Notes: a model not told the origin generated them from the sequence alone. Shown: positions 1 to 62,298, counted from the first letter of the stretch. The stretch: 64,000 bases of DNA from Cyanoderma ruficeps (GCA_008694505.1 VZDJ01007747.1:29306574-29370573), one strand, 5' to 3'. Numbers and translations: made by a program.

Positions 1-559
1 GTGGATTTTTTTCTCCTTGCTTTAGGAATAGACTGAGAAACAGCCTAGAATTGAGCACAAATATGACTGAGAACAGTAAGCTCATAGGAGGGTCCTAAAA
101 ACTAACAATGTTCCAATAAAGACTCATTCTCTGTGTACACAGATTGGCTCAAACATGACATGAGGGGCCACACAACTCAATACACTCTGTTAGATGATAT
201 GTTATTGCTTATTTTAAAGGAGAAAGACTACACATCTTAAAGCTTTGATGGGAATTAGGCACCTCATAGCATTTAAAGTTCCACTGAGGAACTCAGCTTC
301 TAGCTCTGAAGTTGCTTGAACAGTGTGATGCTTTTGGACCACACCTCCAACAATGAAAGCATTAATTAATTTTATTTATTCCACACTTTAAATGTATGTA
401 TTTCAAAAAACAAAGATACTTCTACTTAACAAGAATATTGATTTAAAGCTTGAAGTCTGTGACAGAGAAAACTCTTAATGAAAAGAATATTTTTGGAAAA
501 ACATATAGAGTTTGACTGATTCAGTGGAGATCTGAGTGTCTTTGTCCCTTTGTTATAAA

Positions 560-1159
560 TATGGTGAGCCAAATCGTAATAATAAAAAATAAAATTTATT
601 TTCACGTCACAGCGAGCAAAGATACAGAAAAAACAAAGATACACATAAAAAATGAAGCCACAATAAAGAACAAATTCGATCGAATTGGGGGTGGAAGCGT
701 GGGACCGGTCTGCACCGTGTCTCCCCTTCATTCACCCCAAAATTCCAATACCAGGGTCCAGTTTTTATACTTTTTATTTTCCCCCGGGGCAGGGTCCTCC
801 TTTGTTCAGTGTTCGGGTGTTGGTATTCATGGGCCGCTTTTGGGATTCTTATTTTCTTCCCAAGTGGACTTTAAGAAGGAACATAATGGTGTCTGAGTGG
901 GGTTTTTTCAGGCAAACAGAAGGAATGTTCATTGGAGAGTCAAATCCGTCTCTGAGCAGATGATCCGACCATCAAACATGTTGGTTCAGTCGAGTCTCTC
1001 ATTCAAGCGCTGATAACTTCAAACCTCTTCCCCTCAGCTCTGTCTCTCCCTCCTGTGACTTTGGACAATGTCTCCCTTCCTGCCTGTAATTCCTTTATTT
1101 CTTTAGCACAAATTAATACGCATAGTTTATTTACAACACCTTTATTTTTGGCTACCACA
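560..1159 (-). mobile_element. probable solo LTR of an endogenous retrovirus
   Basis: The stretch differs in texture from its flanks, with a CG-containing, moderately GC-rich core around 690-1020. It resembles songbird ERV LTR sequence as I remember it. Imperfect inverted ends are visible: TATGGTGAGCC at 560-570 and GGCTACCACA at 1150-1159. Read on the minus strand there are several AATAAA motifs near both ends and a TATA-like element at about 757-770. No target-site duplication was found at these ends, so the boundaries are approximate. No retroviral coding sequence is attached. The family assignment is from memory only. Confidence 0.5.
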
Positions 1160-4100
1160 CCAAATTGCTAGTACACACCCACAAAACTACTTCTTGTGCT
1201 CTACTGGCAGGTTTCAGGAATCTCACTTTTAAAAGACAGTACATGTAAACCAGACGGCTAAAGAAAGTACCAGAGATATGCATGCCATGTACAAAGTAAT
1301 TGAAATCCATTTTTTCATTCATTTCAGTATGTTTGGCATAAATTGTGATTCAGAAGCTGTTTCATAATTTTCATTTGTCCTTACAAGCTGCCTCTGGAGA
1401 ACAAGGCAAGAGCCAGGAAGGGAAACTTCAGCATGTGATTTCTGCATACTGCTGAATACAAGTTGGAGCCCTCAGCCACTACCTTATCTAGTTTTATGGA
1501 GTTCTTCTTGGTACTGATCATTTGATGCCTCCACTGTTTGTCAGAGTGAATAAATTAATATACCATTCACATATGATCTCTCACTAGGATCAGGTAATTA
1601 TATTTTTAAATTGATTCAGTGAACAACAAGCATGATAACAAAAAACCCAAACAACTTTCTCAGTGAAAGAGATTATATTTTAAAACAAACAGTAACAAAC
1701 CAAGAACAAAAAGAAAAAAGGTATGAAATTCAAAGATAGATCAAGCAGTAATAAATAAATAAATTAAATTTGTAGATCTTCTTTCACTGCAGTAATAACT
1801 TAAGATCATAATCTAATCACTTAAATGGATAAGCCAAGTGAAATTCTGGAGCAATGGTACAACTTTTCCATAATATCTACATCTTGTTCAGAGAAGTTAA
1901 AGGGGAATCATATACTTGCAAAATGCTCCTAAGCAACCTGGTAGTACGAGGTATAAGACCAATTATTGACATTGAACAACTAGAATTCACACAGGAAAAA
2001 AAGCAGGTGGTGTCCCCCATACAAGAGAGCAGCAGGAGCAAAGAAAAGAGACAGTCACTCTAGAACAGCATCTACTCCAAGGGCTCTTGTGATAAGTAGA
2101 AGGTTCTGTTTCTTTCCATTTGATTCAAACCTGGAGCACATAAACAGACCCCTTAGTTACTTCTGTTAAATCTGTTGTACTTTTATAACTAAGTATTTAT
2201 GTGAAGTGAGAGAAGTCACATTCTTTCTATTACAATCTCATCTGGGATGAGAAACAAAGCTTCAGCTCCTTGATTCAACTGCTTTTACTAACTGGACGAG
2301 TTTCTAGGGAGGTAAGAGAATGCTCGCCAAGCTTCACTTAAAAAAGGCTGAAGCTGAAGTCCCAAAAGTCTGTGTAATTTGAACATAAACCAGGCAAACT
2401 TAGCTCAGTGCCATTGCCATTCTAAAGCATGCAGTCAGGGTTTGATGGGAAATTTCCTCAAAAACTCAGAGAAACTGTGCACCAAAGCTGAGGGATTTTG
2501 GGGTTTTTTTTTCCAGACAGACCTCTTCAAATGAAAAATTATTTTGCTATGATATTCTCAGTAAGTTCTGTTTCAATTCCATTTTTTGCTCATTGCAAGT
2601 GGGCTTTCTTTCTTTCTTTATTCTCTCTAAATTGACTAGAAAGAACAGGATCAAGCTGGCTGTACTTTATATATCCAATCTTGTTCTTTGCTTACAGCCT
2701 GCTGAGTGTTGGCCACATATGTAAAGTGATGGTCTTCATGCTGAAGAGGCTGGTATGGTCAGAGCAATAAATATCTCTACAATGGTGTGACAGTTTTCAG
2801 GGATTTGACATACCCCACCATTTGAAAACTGAACCTACAAGTCTGAAAAATCACTCATATGTCAGATTTGATGGCAGTACTGGGTCACTCTTCAGTTTCA
2901 CAGTAGCAGAAAGTAGCGTGAATTTCCCACCTGGATTTTTAGTAAAATTAACTGGTTTTTATATTTTTCTAGTGCACTCAGAGAAACGTAAAATGCAGTA
3001 CATGTTTGCTTAGTATCCATCAGTTGTGCCTGTCTGAGTCACTTGACAAAATATTTTCTCTGATCTTATACTTGATTTTTAGTTACACCAATAGCAAGAA
3101 AATTTTAAGGAAAATAATAATGCAGGAGGGCAGTGAGAGACTTTCAAGTCTCTCTTGAGAGAGTCTTGACAGGAGGAATTTGATGCCTCTGGGAAAACAG
3201 AATTCATTTACACTAACTCTACTCAACTGTAATGACAAGCCTTAAAACAGGCTCTGAGGTGTTGTACTTGTTTTCTTTACTTCTATGTTTTAGTTCTTAC
3301 TTAGTTTTCCTTATTCTTATGGTGTGGGAAGAGCCACAAATTCTGCTAGTGAACATAGCTAGTTATTAATCCCTACAAGGTTATTTGCTATTACTAGGAC
3401 AGACAACAGTGCCAAACTTTTCCAATACAGCCTAGATAAAACCTATTAATTTTACAGGTGCTTTCAGAGAACTTAGATCCTTCTTGTCCAAATTGGATTT
3501 GATGCCACCATCATCTTCCAGAGTCTCACCCACAGCCTGCTGCTCTTGGGGGACCTTACTGAAAACCATACTTGGTGTCAGGCTAAGTATGTCCACAAAA
3601 GAGTGTTTGAAATGAACACAGTTCCATGTAATGGGTGTCCACTAGCAATTTTTAGGGGCTGATTACCTGCTCTAACACCCGTGCCCACCATCCAACCTAT
3701 TTATGAGCATTACTACCCTAGACAAGCTAGGAAGAGCCCAATCATCTGTTTTCCAATGAAGACTTTGGTATTTGGAGGCCAGAGGTTTCTCTAGACAGAA
3801 CTGTGCCTAAGAGTTAGATGCTGCAACATCACAGGGCTTTGGAGAAATCAGGCTTTGAAACAAAATTGTTCAAAGCACTTGCATATGAACTTATGCATAA
3901 AATATTACTACTAGAAAATCTATACAACAGAACACTCTTGACTTTGGATTTTCAGTCACTCAGAAAATCTCAAAGTTAGGACAGTTCTCTTGGTTATATG
4001 TGTTTGTCCATTTACAAAATAATTTTGTTTCCAAGCTTACAGTCTCTCCTCCTCCCCACCATCTTACAGCTTTCCCCTCAGTTCTCTCCATAAGCATCCT

Positions 4101-4180
4101 TCCCACTACCTGCACTCCCTCTTAACTGCAACTTTGCCTTGGTTTTCCCCCCTTCTTTGGCCAGATCTCACCACCATCCT

Positions 4181-4889
4181 TGTCTTGGTTTGGAAAAGAC
4201 AGGTGCCTGCCAGGGAAAGCTGGAGCTTCCCTTGGAATGGAGAATGTAACCCCTCTCCCTCCAAATTATTATAATTTTACAATTAAGGGCCTCCAGCCAA
4301 AGATTTGGGAATAGCAATAACAGTTCTTTACTAGGAGTACTAAAAAAATACAAATGTAGTAAAGCAAACAATCAAAAAATCCTAGAAACAGTGACAGAGT
4401 CAGAACACGACCTGACACCCTGGGTCAAGGTGTTGGGAGCAGTCCAAATAAGTCCTCCTGGAGTAACAGATGTGGGTCTGTTGGAGTAGAGATGGTCCTG
4501 TAGAAGAGCCCAGTGGTGGCAAGATGGATCTGATCTTTCCTCTGGGAATCCAGTGGAAAAACAGGCTGTCCTGCTGTACTGAATTTCAGCTTTTATCCAG
4601 GTAGGAATGCTTGGCTCCTCCCACTGGGTGCAGCATCTCACAATGGAATGATGTAGTGTGTCATATCATTGTAAGCCTTAATGGCCCACTAATAGAAGAC
4701 ATCCCCCTAGAGGGAGGATGGGTCCTGGAAGACATAAGGAACCTTGCTCCACCTGGTTTTAACAGCTGGTCCATTAACAGAAGGCACCTGCCTTCCCCGT
4801 GGAGTTAAAAGAAAAAACACCTTTTCAACTGGTTTCAATAGATTGGGAATAGAATACATGCTTTTGGTTATATATTGTAACCCAAGACA
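4181..4889. mobile_element. solo LTR with intact 5-bp target-site duplication
   Basis: This 709-bp element begins TGTCTTGG and ends CCAAGACA, a perfect 8-bp inverted repeat with the TG...CA ends typical of retroviral LTRs. It is flanked on both sides by the direct repeat ATCCT (4176-4180 and 4890-4894). The 5-bp duplication fits ERVL-like (class III) elements. The body looks like an LTR common in songbird genomes as I recall it. No gag, pol or env reading frame is attached, so it is a solo LTR left by recombination between the two ends of a provirus. I could not fix its orientation, because no clear TATA and AATAAA pair was seen. Confidence 0.8.
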
Positions 4890-7800
4890 ATCCTAGAGTT
4901 GGTTTGTGCAGATCATAGTCTGTTCCCATCTCTTCCCTAAAATTCTCCTTTTTTCCACTCTCTCTCTAGAAGAGATACTCTACTCTGAATTCCAGTATTC
5001 AGTTGCACCAACTAACAGTCATAAGATAGCTTAAAAAAAGCAAAAAATAAGAAAATAAAGACTACCTCCAATTTTAATGCTACAGGAAGCATCTAATGCA
5101 CAAAGGAAAGCAATATATTGAAGGTCTGAAACCACTGAAGAGGAAGAGAAACACCATCATTTTAGTGATCTTTGTTGTTTGCCTAAGATGTGTCCTTCAC
5201 GGACCTGACTGGCCACAAAAGGATTCAACACAAATTAATAACTGCTAAACTGCTTCTGATCTGCAGATCATATTGTCCTGCTGACAGATCATGCATGGTG
5301 AAGTAGAAGAGCTGTTACAGGATAGTGAAACCAGCAGTGAACCTGAGAAAATTGAGAAGGTGCAGCTGGAATTTAAATGGACAAAAAGCAGCCTCTAAAA
5401 AAAGGAAGGCAAAAGTAAAGGAAAGAAAACAAACATGGGAACAGACAAAAGCTAAATATAATGGTAACCCCAACAAACACAGTATACTTCCTCCAAAATG
5501 TGTGCACGAAGTCTTGAGTATGTGGTTAACATCAGATTAGCAAGAACAAGAAGAATAATGCCAATATAAATTACCAAGAGTACTAAAATGAATGTTTTAT
5601 CTTTGATAGGTTATATCCTCATTCAGAGGTATTTAAACCCTGACTACATGGAACCCTGAAACATCCATAGAGAGTCAGATTGAATCATCCTTCGGGAGAC
5701 AAGCACTACATGTTTTCATTACATTTCAATTATGTAGCCTGTCCAGATCTTAAGGATTTACACTGGGTTTTTACTCATATATTTCCTTACAGTTGGACAT
5801 AGATAAAATGCTGATATTACTGCAGCAGACAAATGTTGACAAAAAGAGGCAGCAAAATTTGAAGCAATCCCTTTGTTGGCTAACCTGTGGATACAAATCC
5901 AGGTTATTTTCTTTCTTAATTTATGATAAAGACTGATTTCTGGTAGCTGTGTTTTAGAAATGTTTATCAAATCTCCTACAAATGAAAACTGTTGTTTCAA
6001 TCTCTTACATATGTTTGCCTGAGTACTTGCATCAATACCACAGTAGCTTAGATTTGATTCTGAATGTGTAATTTGTCCAAGCCAAAATAAAAAAAGTTTT
6101 TTAGAAAGTTTGGAGCTCTCTTAATGAAATGTACAAAATGCTTAGAGAAGTGGAGGGTAATCTGGTGAAAAGACAGATGAAATCAAGATACTAAGGGAAA
6201 GATTGATCACAAAGCAGAATTGCAGAGAAGGAAGATGAAACACTAGAAGCAGATAAGTTTATCTAGTGAATGTATAGAGGAAGAAAGCAGAGAAGATAAC
6301 AGATCTAGAGACAAAGACAACGGGCTGGTAGCTGAAGAGGAAGGTTGAGAGATGATTTTCTGTCTCAGGCATTCACTGTGTTCGTCTAATACTGGCAAGG
6401 CAATGGTGCAAAAGCAGTTACTGCAGCAGGCAGGAAGAAAACCAAGACACCCTGTTAGTTTTGCAATTAAAACAGCAGGCTAGTACTCCTGAAACCTGCA
6501 GTTTTGCTTCCTGGTTTTGTTTGAAACTTCAGCTTTCCTGGGCAAGGCAGTCACTACTCACTTCAGTTTCCTATTTATAAACTAGGGTGATCGTATTTCT
6601 TTTCTGTCATCTTCTTCTTAACTTGGTTGTCTGAGTCATGAGGACCCATATCTCAGTCTGTTCCTGCCTAGAGGCTGGTTATAACTGGCTAATGTACTAA
6701 ATAATGTGGTGGGTTTAACGTTGGCTAAATGCAAATGCACTTACTAGAACTATTTACTTCTTTTCTGTTGTGAGATAGGATTAAGAGGAGTGCAAAGAAG
6801 GCTTAAAACTTTAAAGACTATAAAGAAAACTTTATTTAAACAAAATTAAACGAAAAAAAGAGAAATATCAGAATAAAATGTTTAGAACACTTTTTGGTTT
6901 TTTACAACTAGTAAAAATTGGTAGTAACTTTTCTTAGAAAATCACTTTTGTAGGTGGCTTCTTCCCTCCTTACTAAATGTCAATCAGTGCAAAATTAACA
7001 CACATGGGTGAGTAAGGCAGAGAAGAACAGAAAAGCTAAAGAAACCAACAAAAGTCTTGATATCAGGAACTAAAAGCGATTACTTAAAAATACGTATTTG
7101 GATTCTTTTCATTTCAGTCTGATCCTGTCAAATGTACTTAAGGCACATTTCATGTTATTTTTAATTTATTCCCTTGAATTTTACTTTTACTTCAAAAGAA
7201 AGTGGTTATTCTCATACAAGAGCTTGGGCTTTCTGAAAAACACCAGCTCTCATCAGCCTTTTGATAAAATCATAAGAGATGAAAATATTGAGAGTTCTTT
7301 TTGTTTTAATAACCTCTCTTTCTTGAATATTTACTTCTCACTTGAATACTTATCATCAATAAAAATTAAAACCTTATGTTTGTGAGGAGTGTGAGCATAT
7401 TTGGGATTAAAATGAGTGATATCCCTCACAAAAGAGGGTTTTTGAAGGGTGATCTTTCTTAAGGCAGTGTTCTTTCTGCAAGAGTATTCTGAGTCCAGCA
7501 TGCTACATAACCAAGAAAACAAAGGAAAGACATTCTGTAAATGGAAGCAGAACTGGGAAAAAGATTCTATTTGGTTCATCTGCACTAGCAGTTGTATAAC
7601 TTTAACTATTAACAACTAAGGAAATTATAAAGCTTCTAATGCAATTAAAAATTCTTTCAAGCAGTGGTTTAAATTATAGTTCTCGTTAATTTAATTTTCA
7701 TTATTTGCTTAGCCTGTGCAAATAAGGTGTTGTTTTCAGAAACAATTTGCTGAGAAGCCTGCAAGGAGATGTGGGACTGGGATATATCACACATGTGACA

Positions 7801-9226
7801 ACGTAAACCACAGAAAAATGTGGACAAATAGCAAAGACAAATGTACCCTCCACAGCATTAAAGCTACAGAATGTAACAGTCAAAGCCTAGAGATAAGGAA
7901 CAGCTAATCTAGGAAAAGATGGTTTATAATTTGGAGAAAATATTTAAGTTAATAATTTGCAGGTGAAATGTATGAACTTTGTAACTATCCAACTAAAGAT
8001 CCATACTAAAGCTAGCTGCTTTCCTGGACATTTTTTTTTTTAATATGGAGATAACCACAGGCATTCATTAAAATTGATAATGTTCCGTTCAAAAAGAGCT
8101 CCTGCTGAGTTTAGATATGGCCTATGTTTCTTTCCATATAAGCCAATAATTAAGCACCTGCAACAGAAGTGTTCTCAGTGGCAAGGCCAAGGCATCACCT
8201 GCTCATAGGGATGTGAAGTTGTTAAACAGGGCTCTCAAAGCCATTTTAGAGAACAGAAGAACATTGTGCCTAGACACCAAACCACAAACAAATCTTAACA
8301 ATGGGTAAATTGTGGTAGGGAACAAGGCACGCATATTTTATCGTGTTGTCTTGTGCTATTCGTGATGTTATTCAAAACAAAGAGTACTTGTGGGTTAAAC
8401 TGCTCAAATACTCCATGCAATTATGCTTGGACTCTATCTGGAAAACGTAAGTCCCGGCGACACTCGCCGTGTTAGGAGTACAATAAAGATCACACACGCT
8501 GTTCCTGATGGTAGCTCCGGCCTATGGGGGTATTGTACCCATGGGAGCCGTGGAGCGGAAGGCTGGAGCAGAGGCATCAGGAAGGGGGAGGAGCGCTGTG
8601 TGAGTGCCGTGCTTGGAGAAGCCATCAGTACTGAAACCAAAGCACATCAGTACTGTGCCAACGGGGAAATAAAGAAGCCAGATCAAGTCCTGGGTCATTA
8701 GGTTATTTACACTTCCGTTAACGAGCAACAACGGAGATCTGTGCCCGAAGTGGGCAGCGTTCCACTATCATGTTTTGAGAAAGTGGTTGCTTTATTCTCC
8801 CGCTGTGGCCTGCATCACACACACAATACAAATGTGTACATAATTTTGTTACACATATATACAACACTAGAGCCTCCCTGATGCCTCTCCCCTCATCGAC
8901 CAGTCCTCTGGCTGTCCAGAGCCCGGGACGGCAGCACTGCCAAGCTCCTATGCAGGAGGCGCACGTATGGGGAGGAGGACCCTTCTCTGGGACACGCACC
9001 CCAGACACTCCCGCACAGCCCTCAGCAGGTGCCGCCCGGGCCCCACGGCTCTGCCCCGCGGCCCGGCGCCGCCGACAGCTCGGCCGTGCGGAGACCGGTC
9101 CCGGCGGCGCTCGGGGGGGCAGGGCGGGCCGGCAGAGGTGGCCGCAGTCCCCGCCTCTCCCGTGGGTTGCTCGGCGAAGGCCGGGGCGGGAGGAGCCGCT
9201 CACCGGCGCCGCGGCCCGCCGGAGTC

Positions 9227-57920
<48,694 letters not shown>

Positions 57921-59430
57921 GGTATGAAATCCAGGCCCTCAAGCATCTCACTGTAATCCTTGTGCAGTGTCTGTACTGTTGCAGATATGATCAGTAAAAT
58001 ACTGTGCTCTAGGGTTGATAATTTTACGCTGAACTGTTAGTAATTCTTTTAAAAATATGTTTTTCTGTTAGTTCTGGCTGTAGTGTACCAAAACTGTAAA
58101 TTACCTAAGGGAAAGAATTAGTGATGAGGTTTAGTCATGTTGGTTTTTTGTAACCATTTGAAGTTTCTATATAGATTGATGTAATTTACATTAGTGTAGT
58201 AAAGAGGCCAGTGATAATGATTTATCTTGTTATCATTAGGCTCCTGAAACATGTATGGTCCTAGTGCTGGACTGTACTTTAATGTTGAGAAATGTCTCTC
58301 AAGGATGAAAAATTGGGAGTGATAACTTGAGAAGCATCTTAAGGGTGTGAGCTTTTGCTTCTTTCTCAAACTGTGTTCTGTTTCTCTTTACATATGGTAA
58401 CTGTCAGTACATCCTTAGAATAAGATCACTATTCCCTTACAGGAAGTTTCTGAAAATCATCCCTGCATGTATATAGTTCTCTCATTACAAACCTTTATGC
58501 CTTTGTATTTTGTCTACTGTACAAATTTTTTCCTTTCCTCTCCCAGCTCATCTCATGAAAATGAAGCAAGTTATTTCACCAGACACTGAGAGCTCAGTTT
58601 AATGAAGCTCTGAAGGAAACATCATCAGAGAAGCCAGAAGTCTTACTGTGAGAAACAGCAATGCTGTTCTAAAAGCAAAGAAAACAGCAAGAGGAGAACC
58701 AGTGATGTCCTGTCCAGCTACTTGGCTGTCAGTTTCTGGAATTGCATTCCTTTACTTACAGGAGCTGGAAGAGGCCCTTGGGCTTAGTTAATGGGTGATA
58801 GGTTTCAGCCTACTCTATCTGTGCTCTCCTTTCTAAAGGAATTTTCTGTCTTTTTAATTTTCTTATTACTTGGAATTAAGGATAACTCTTCCTTTCCTCC
58901 TCATTTCACCAGTCTACGGTATAATGGACGGATTTATTTGCATTGTTGCCATTTTTTTAACTTCTTCTCTTGAAGAGGTTTCATCACAGAAAAACATTCC
59001 TATAATAACTGGGGGAAAGGGAGCTGCTGTGTCATTTCCTAGGTTGGTCCTGATGCTGGAGCTGTGCCACTCTGTTTCTAGGAAGGCAGCAAAGAGGGAA
59101 TACTTAAGGTTGAAGTTAGCAGCTGTTGAGGAAGGGGAGGCAGGTCTTTCCTCTCCTGTTTGTAGCATAAGGAATAGTCGTGCAGCTGTGGAGCTTCTAT
59201 GGGCCAGCAGCCGTCAAGGCAATTTTTATGCTGGCTTGGGACCTAATTGTCTGTAAATGTTCATTTCTCACTCCTAGAACTTGAAACCAATCAGAGAAAA
59301 TTAAAGCAAATTTAATAAAATACTACTAATAAAAAGGAAAATCCCTCCCAGATTGAGTACTTCTTTGACAAATAACTGCCAGCTGCAAGTTTTTACAACC
59401 CACTTGTCAGCTACTGAATAAAGAGAGTTT
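57921..59430 (+). other. CCDC149: CCDC149 3' UTR (proposed)
   Basis: Non-coding sequence after the stop. It may hold an optional intron, with donor GAG|GTATGA at 57,922 and a strong acceptor with a long pyrimidine tract at 58,546 (TTTCCTTTCCTCTCCCAG). The first good cluster of poly(A) signals lies at 59,314-59,422. A longer 3' UTR using later signals (61,175 or 61,391) is possible. Confidence 0.5.
59314..59422 (+). terminator. candidate poly(A) signals of CCDC149
   Basis: AATAAA occurs at 59314-59319, 59328-59333 and 59417-59422, the first tight cluster downstream of the stop codon. Further AATAAA hexamers stand at 61175-61180 and 61391-61396 and could end longer transcripts. Which is used cannot be decided from sequence alone. 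Confidence 0.45.
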
Positions 59431-62105
59431 ATATTAGCAGTACTGACAAACTCTTCTGTATGTGTAAGATGAGCTAGCAGGTGCTGCCATAATCAAGGTG
59501 TCAGAGCTCCTGAATGGTTTGTATTCAGCAGAAGAAAGGCTGTATGTAAATTATTCCATATAAATGTAAGGAGTGATGGTTGGAAGGTGAAAAATGTGGC
59601 TTGTCTCTGTTCTTATGTGTTTTCCCTAGCAGGTGCATTTGTGTAACCCTTTCAGTGTCTGTCTGCAGGATATAAAGCCATACTTACAGTGCTCCTCAAA
59701 TATGTGTACTTTGTCTTTAAGGGTAATTGAACATTGTAACATTCCACTGATGTTAAGCAGCAGTCCTTAGGAACAAAAGTTATATAAATAGTTAAGGGTA
59801 TTAGGGACATGAAGCAGTAAAAAGTTTTTATTCTGTTACCTTGCCCACCATTAAAATTCCTCGTTACCTGTAAAAAAACCAAGAGTTTAAGTGTTTGAAA
59901 GAGTGTTAAGCTGTTCCCAGTAATTGTAACTGACTGCATTACTGACTCATTTTCGTGACAGTCAGAAGAAAAATAGCTGTAGAAACTAAAATCTCCAGGA
60001 GAATGTAGAGGATTTTTTTTGCTCTAATGCCTGAATGTCACATGAAGTAGCATTTTGTTTGAGATACATTTCTTCCATCTTTCACAGACTGATCCTGCAC
60101 AGAGCTAAATATTAATGCAGTCAGAACTGAGGCAAGCAAGTAAGAAGGTCAAGATTTCATGTGTTGAGCTCAGAAATCTTGAGGGTCTTTTCCTATTTCC
60201 CTGTCCTGTGTCTTCCCTGATGCAGAGATGTGAGAATGAGCATTTTGCTCACAGTCCCTTAACAGTCCCAGTTAATGCTATTAGTTAATGAAGAGCTTGC
60301 TGTAGGGTTGAAGCAGTGCTGGATCAACAGCTTTTGAGTGCATCATTTGCTGATTATTTTCAGTATCTTTTCTGTGAGAGCATACTGATGTACAACACAA
60401 CAATTAGGGCATCTTGGTAATTGTCCTTACACCATTCTCCCTCTTCCATGCCATTTTTAAATCTTTGCAATCACTAAATGCCAGTACGATACATAGATCT
60501 CTGAACACCTCATTTCCAGTGTGGTACCACTGCTGCAATATTGGCCCTCTCCTTTCTCTTCTAGCAAATGTGTACTCTAGCTACATTTTTAGCTTTCCCT
60601 TGGAACACAAGACTTCAAAGCAAGGAGACTTGTAAAAGTAAGACATTGTTGCTGCACTAGGTGATAAGTAATTAAATATTCTTGTCTATCTTCCTTGAAT
60701 ATTGCTTTAATTGATATTGTTGTACTAATACAATGATTTCTTTCCCCCCAGTAAATTTAACTGGTATTTTTTTGTGGACTCAGCTCTACCTTAGATTTGG
60801 AGGGGTGGTTTTGTTTTTTAAGTCCTGTGTTCTGTTTTTCTACTACTTTAGAAGTGCAGAAATCACAACCACACATGTAAGCCTTTTTGGTGTTGGGCTT
60901 TGGGGAAGCAAACTGGGAAGGGTATTTTGTGGCAGGAGTATGGAGAAGCTGCATTTCACAAACTGATTTTAAGGAGGTTGTCGTACCTAAAGGTGAAGTC
61001 ATGCATTATCTGTGAGAAGGATTTCACTTAAAAGTATGATGATGTGGTTATTGGGAAAATAATGTTCACTGAATTTGTAAAATAAGTGTGTGAAAATGAC
61101 AGATTAAGAAGCATCTTTTAGAATGCTGCTGCTTTTCTAAGTGAGACTATTTTTTAGCATATGGGAATTTGTGTAATAAAGACAGTGGAATTTCTTTAAT
61201 CCCTATGAGGAATGTATTTCAAAATATTAACTGAGATTGAGCTGAAAATCTGCTACATTTCTAAAAGACAGCATTTTGTTTACAAGCTTCTGTTTTGTAG
61301 TTTGCTTTCTAAATTATGCAGTTTAATTTATTTGCAAACCAGCCTTTTGTTGCTGCCTGGATTAACAGCACAACATGGTTAAACTCTATTAATAAATTTT
61401 GTCATCTTTAATGAAAACATTTCCTGATATACTTGTTCTACCTGCTTGTTTCCTTTTCTCTTCTTAGTATTAGATGAATGATAGCCATGGGGTGGTGTTT
61501 TAATATTCTGAGTTGTGTTAAATTTAAAAAGTAAAGCCTTATTAAGTGAGAGTTGTAAGTCTGAAAATTATCTTACTTAAATCTTTTCACTGTCACTTCT
61601 CCCAGACCAAACTGTTCGCACAGTTTTGTATGAAGTAACACACTCAGTATTTTTTTGCTTTGAAAATATTTCTCTCTGATCTGCTAACTTTGTCATCATT
61701 GTCTAAGCAGCATTATAACTTTTGTATATAACTTCGTTACTAACAGGCATAGACTAGAGACTTATACAAGTAGAATAACATAATGGATCTGAAGTTCAAC
61801 ACAGAAATTTATGTACTTTCCCTTATTTCTAGGGGAAATCCACAACCAAGGTCTTGCAACACAACACCCAACACTGTTAACAGCAGAGAGACCTTTCTGC
61901 TTTTCAAGTTGGCACTTAACTACAGAATAGTGTCTAATGAGAGGCACATTCTTACTTTTTGCTTTACTATTTAATGGTCCCTTAAAAGACCCTTGCAGTG
62001 CACAGATTCTTTAGCCCATGCACCCTATCCATCTGCTCTCTTGCTTACATGCATTCAACTCCCAAATTGCATAAAAGGAATCTTTTTCCTTCAAGAAAAC
62101 ACTCA
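59431..62105. other. gap between the convergent genes
   Basis: AT-rich DNA between the proposed CCDC149 end and the SOD3 poly(A) site. It may include the distal CCDC149 3' UTR up to about 61.4 kb. No open frame here looks coding, and no RNA gene or repeat was recognised. Confidence 0.6.
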
Positions 62106-62126
62106 CAAAGTTGAGTTGATGCTGGT

Positions 62127-62132
62127 TTTATT
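62127..62132 (-). terminator. poly(A) signal of SOD3
   Basis: TTTATT on the plus strand is AATAAA on the minus strand. It lies about 170 bp downstream of the SOD3 stop codon, so the mRNA would end near 62,105-62,115 with a short 3' UTR. Confidence 0.65.
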
Positions 62133-62298
62133 GATGGGCTTACATAAAGGAGGCTCTACAAAAGTGATATGCATTTCATAGAGGAGCAAGCAAATGGGAA
62201 TCCTTTAGCCATATATTTTAGTGGGCAACAGCACAGCCCAAGTTACTTTGTTCTGCCCAGGCTGTAGCTGGCATCTTGGACTTCACCTAAGCCTGGCT

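Larger units (their letters stand above)
1..8980. other. intergenic region upstream of CCDC149
   Basis: No exon or gene was recognised here. It is AT-rich and holds two LTR insertions, described separately, some A-rich and T-rich runs and a small inverted repeat near 3135-3154. Human CCDC149 is preceded by LGI2 in the same orientation. LGI2 has a long last coding exon with EPTP repeats, and nothing like it appears here, so the LGI2 coding region must end before this window. I cannot tell whether any of this DNA is LGI2 3' UTR. A lysine-rich broken reading frame at about 5289-5540 is treated under findings. Confidence 0.6.

Noticed and set aside
1..8900. LGI2 coding exons, expected upstream by synteny
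   Set aside because: No long frame or EPTP-like repeat sequence is present. LGI2 must lie further upstream.
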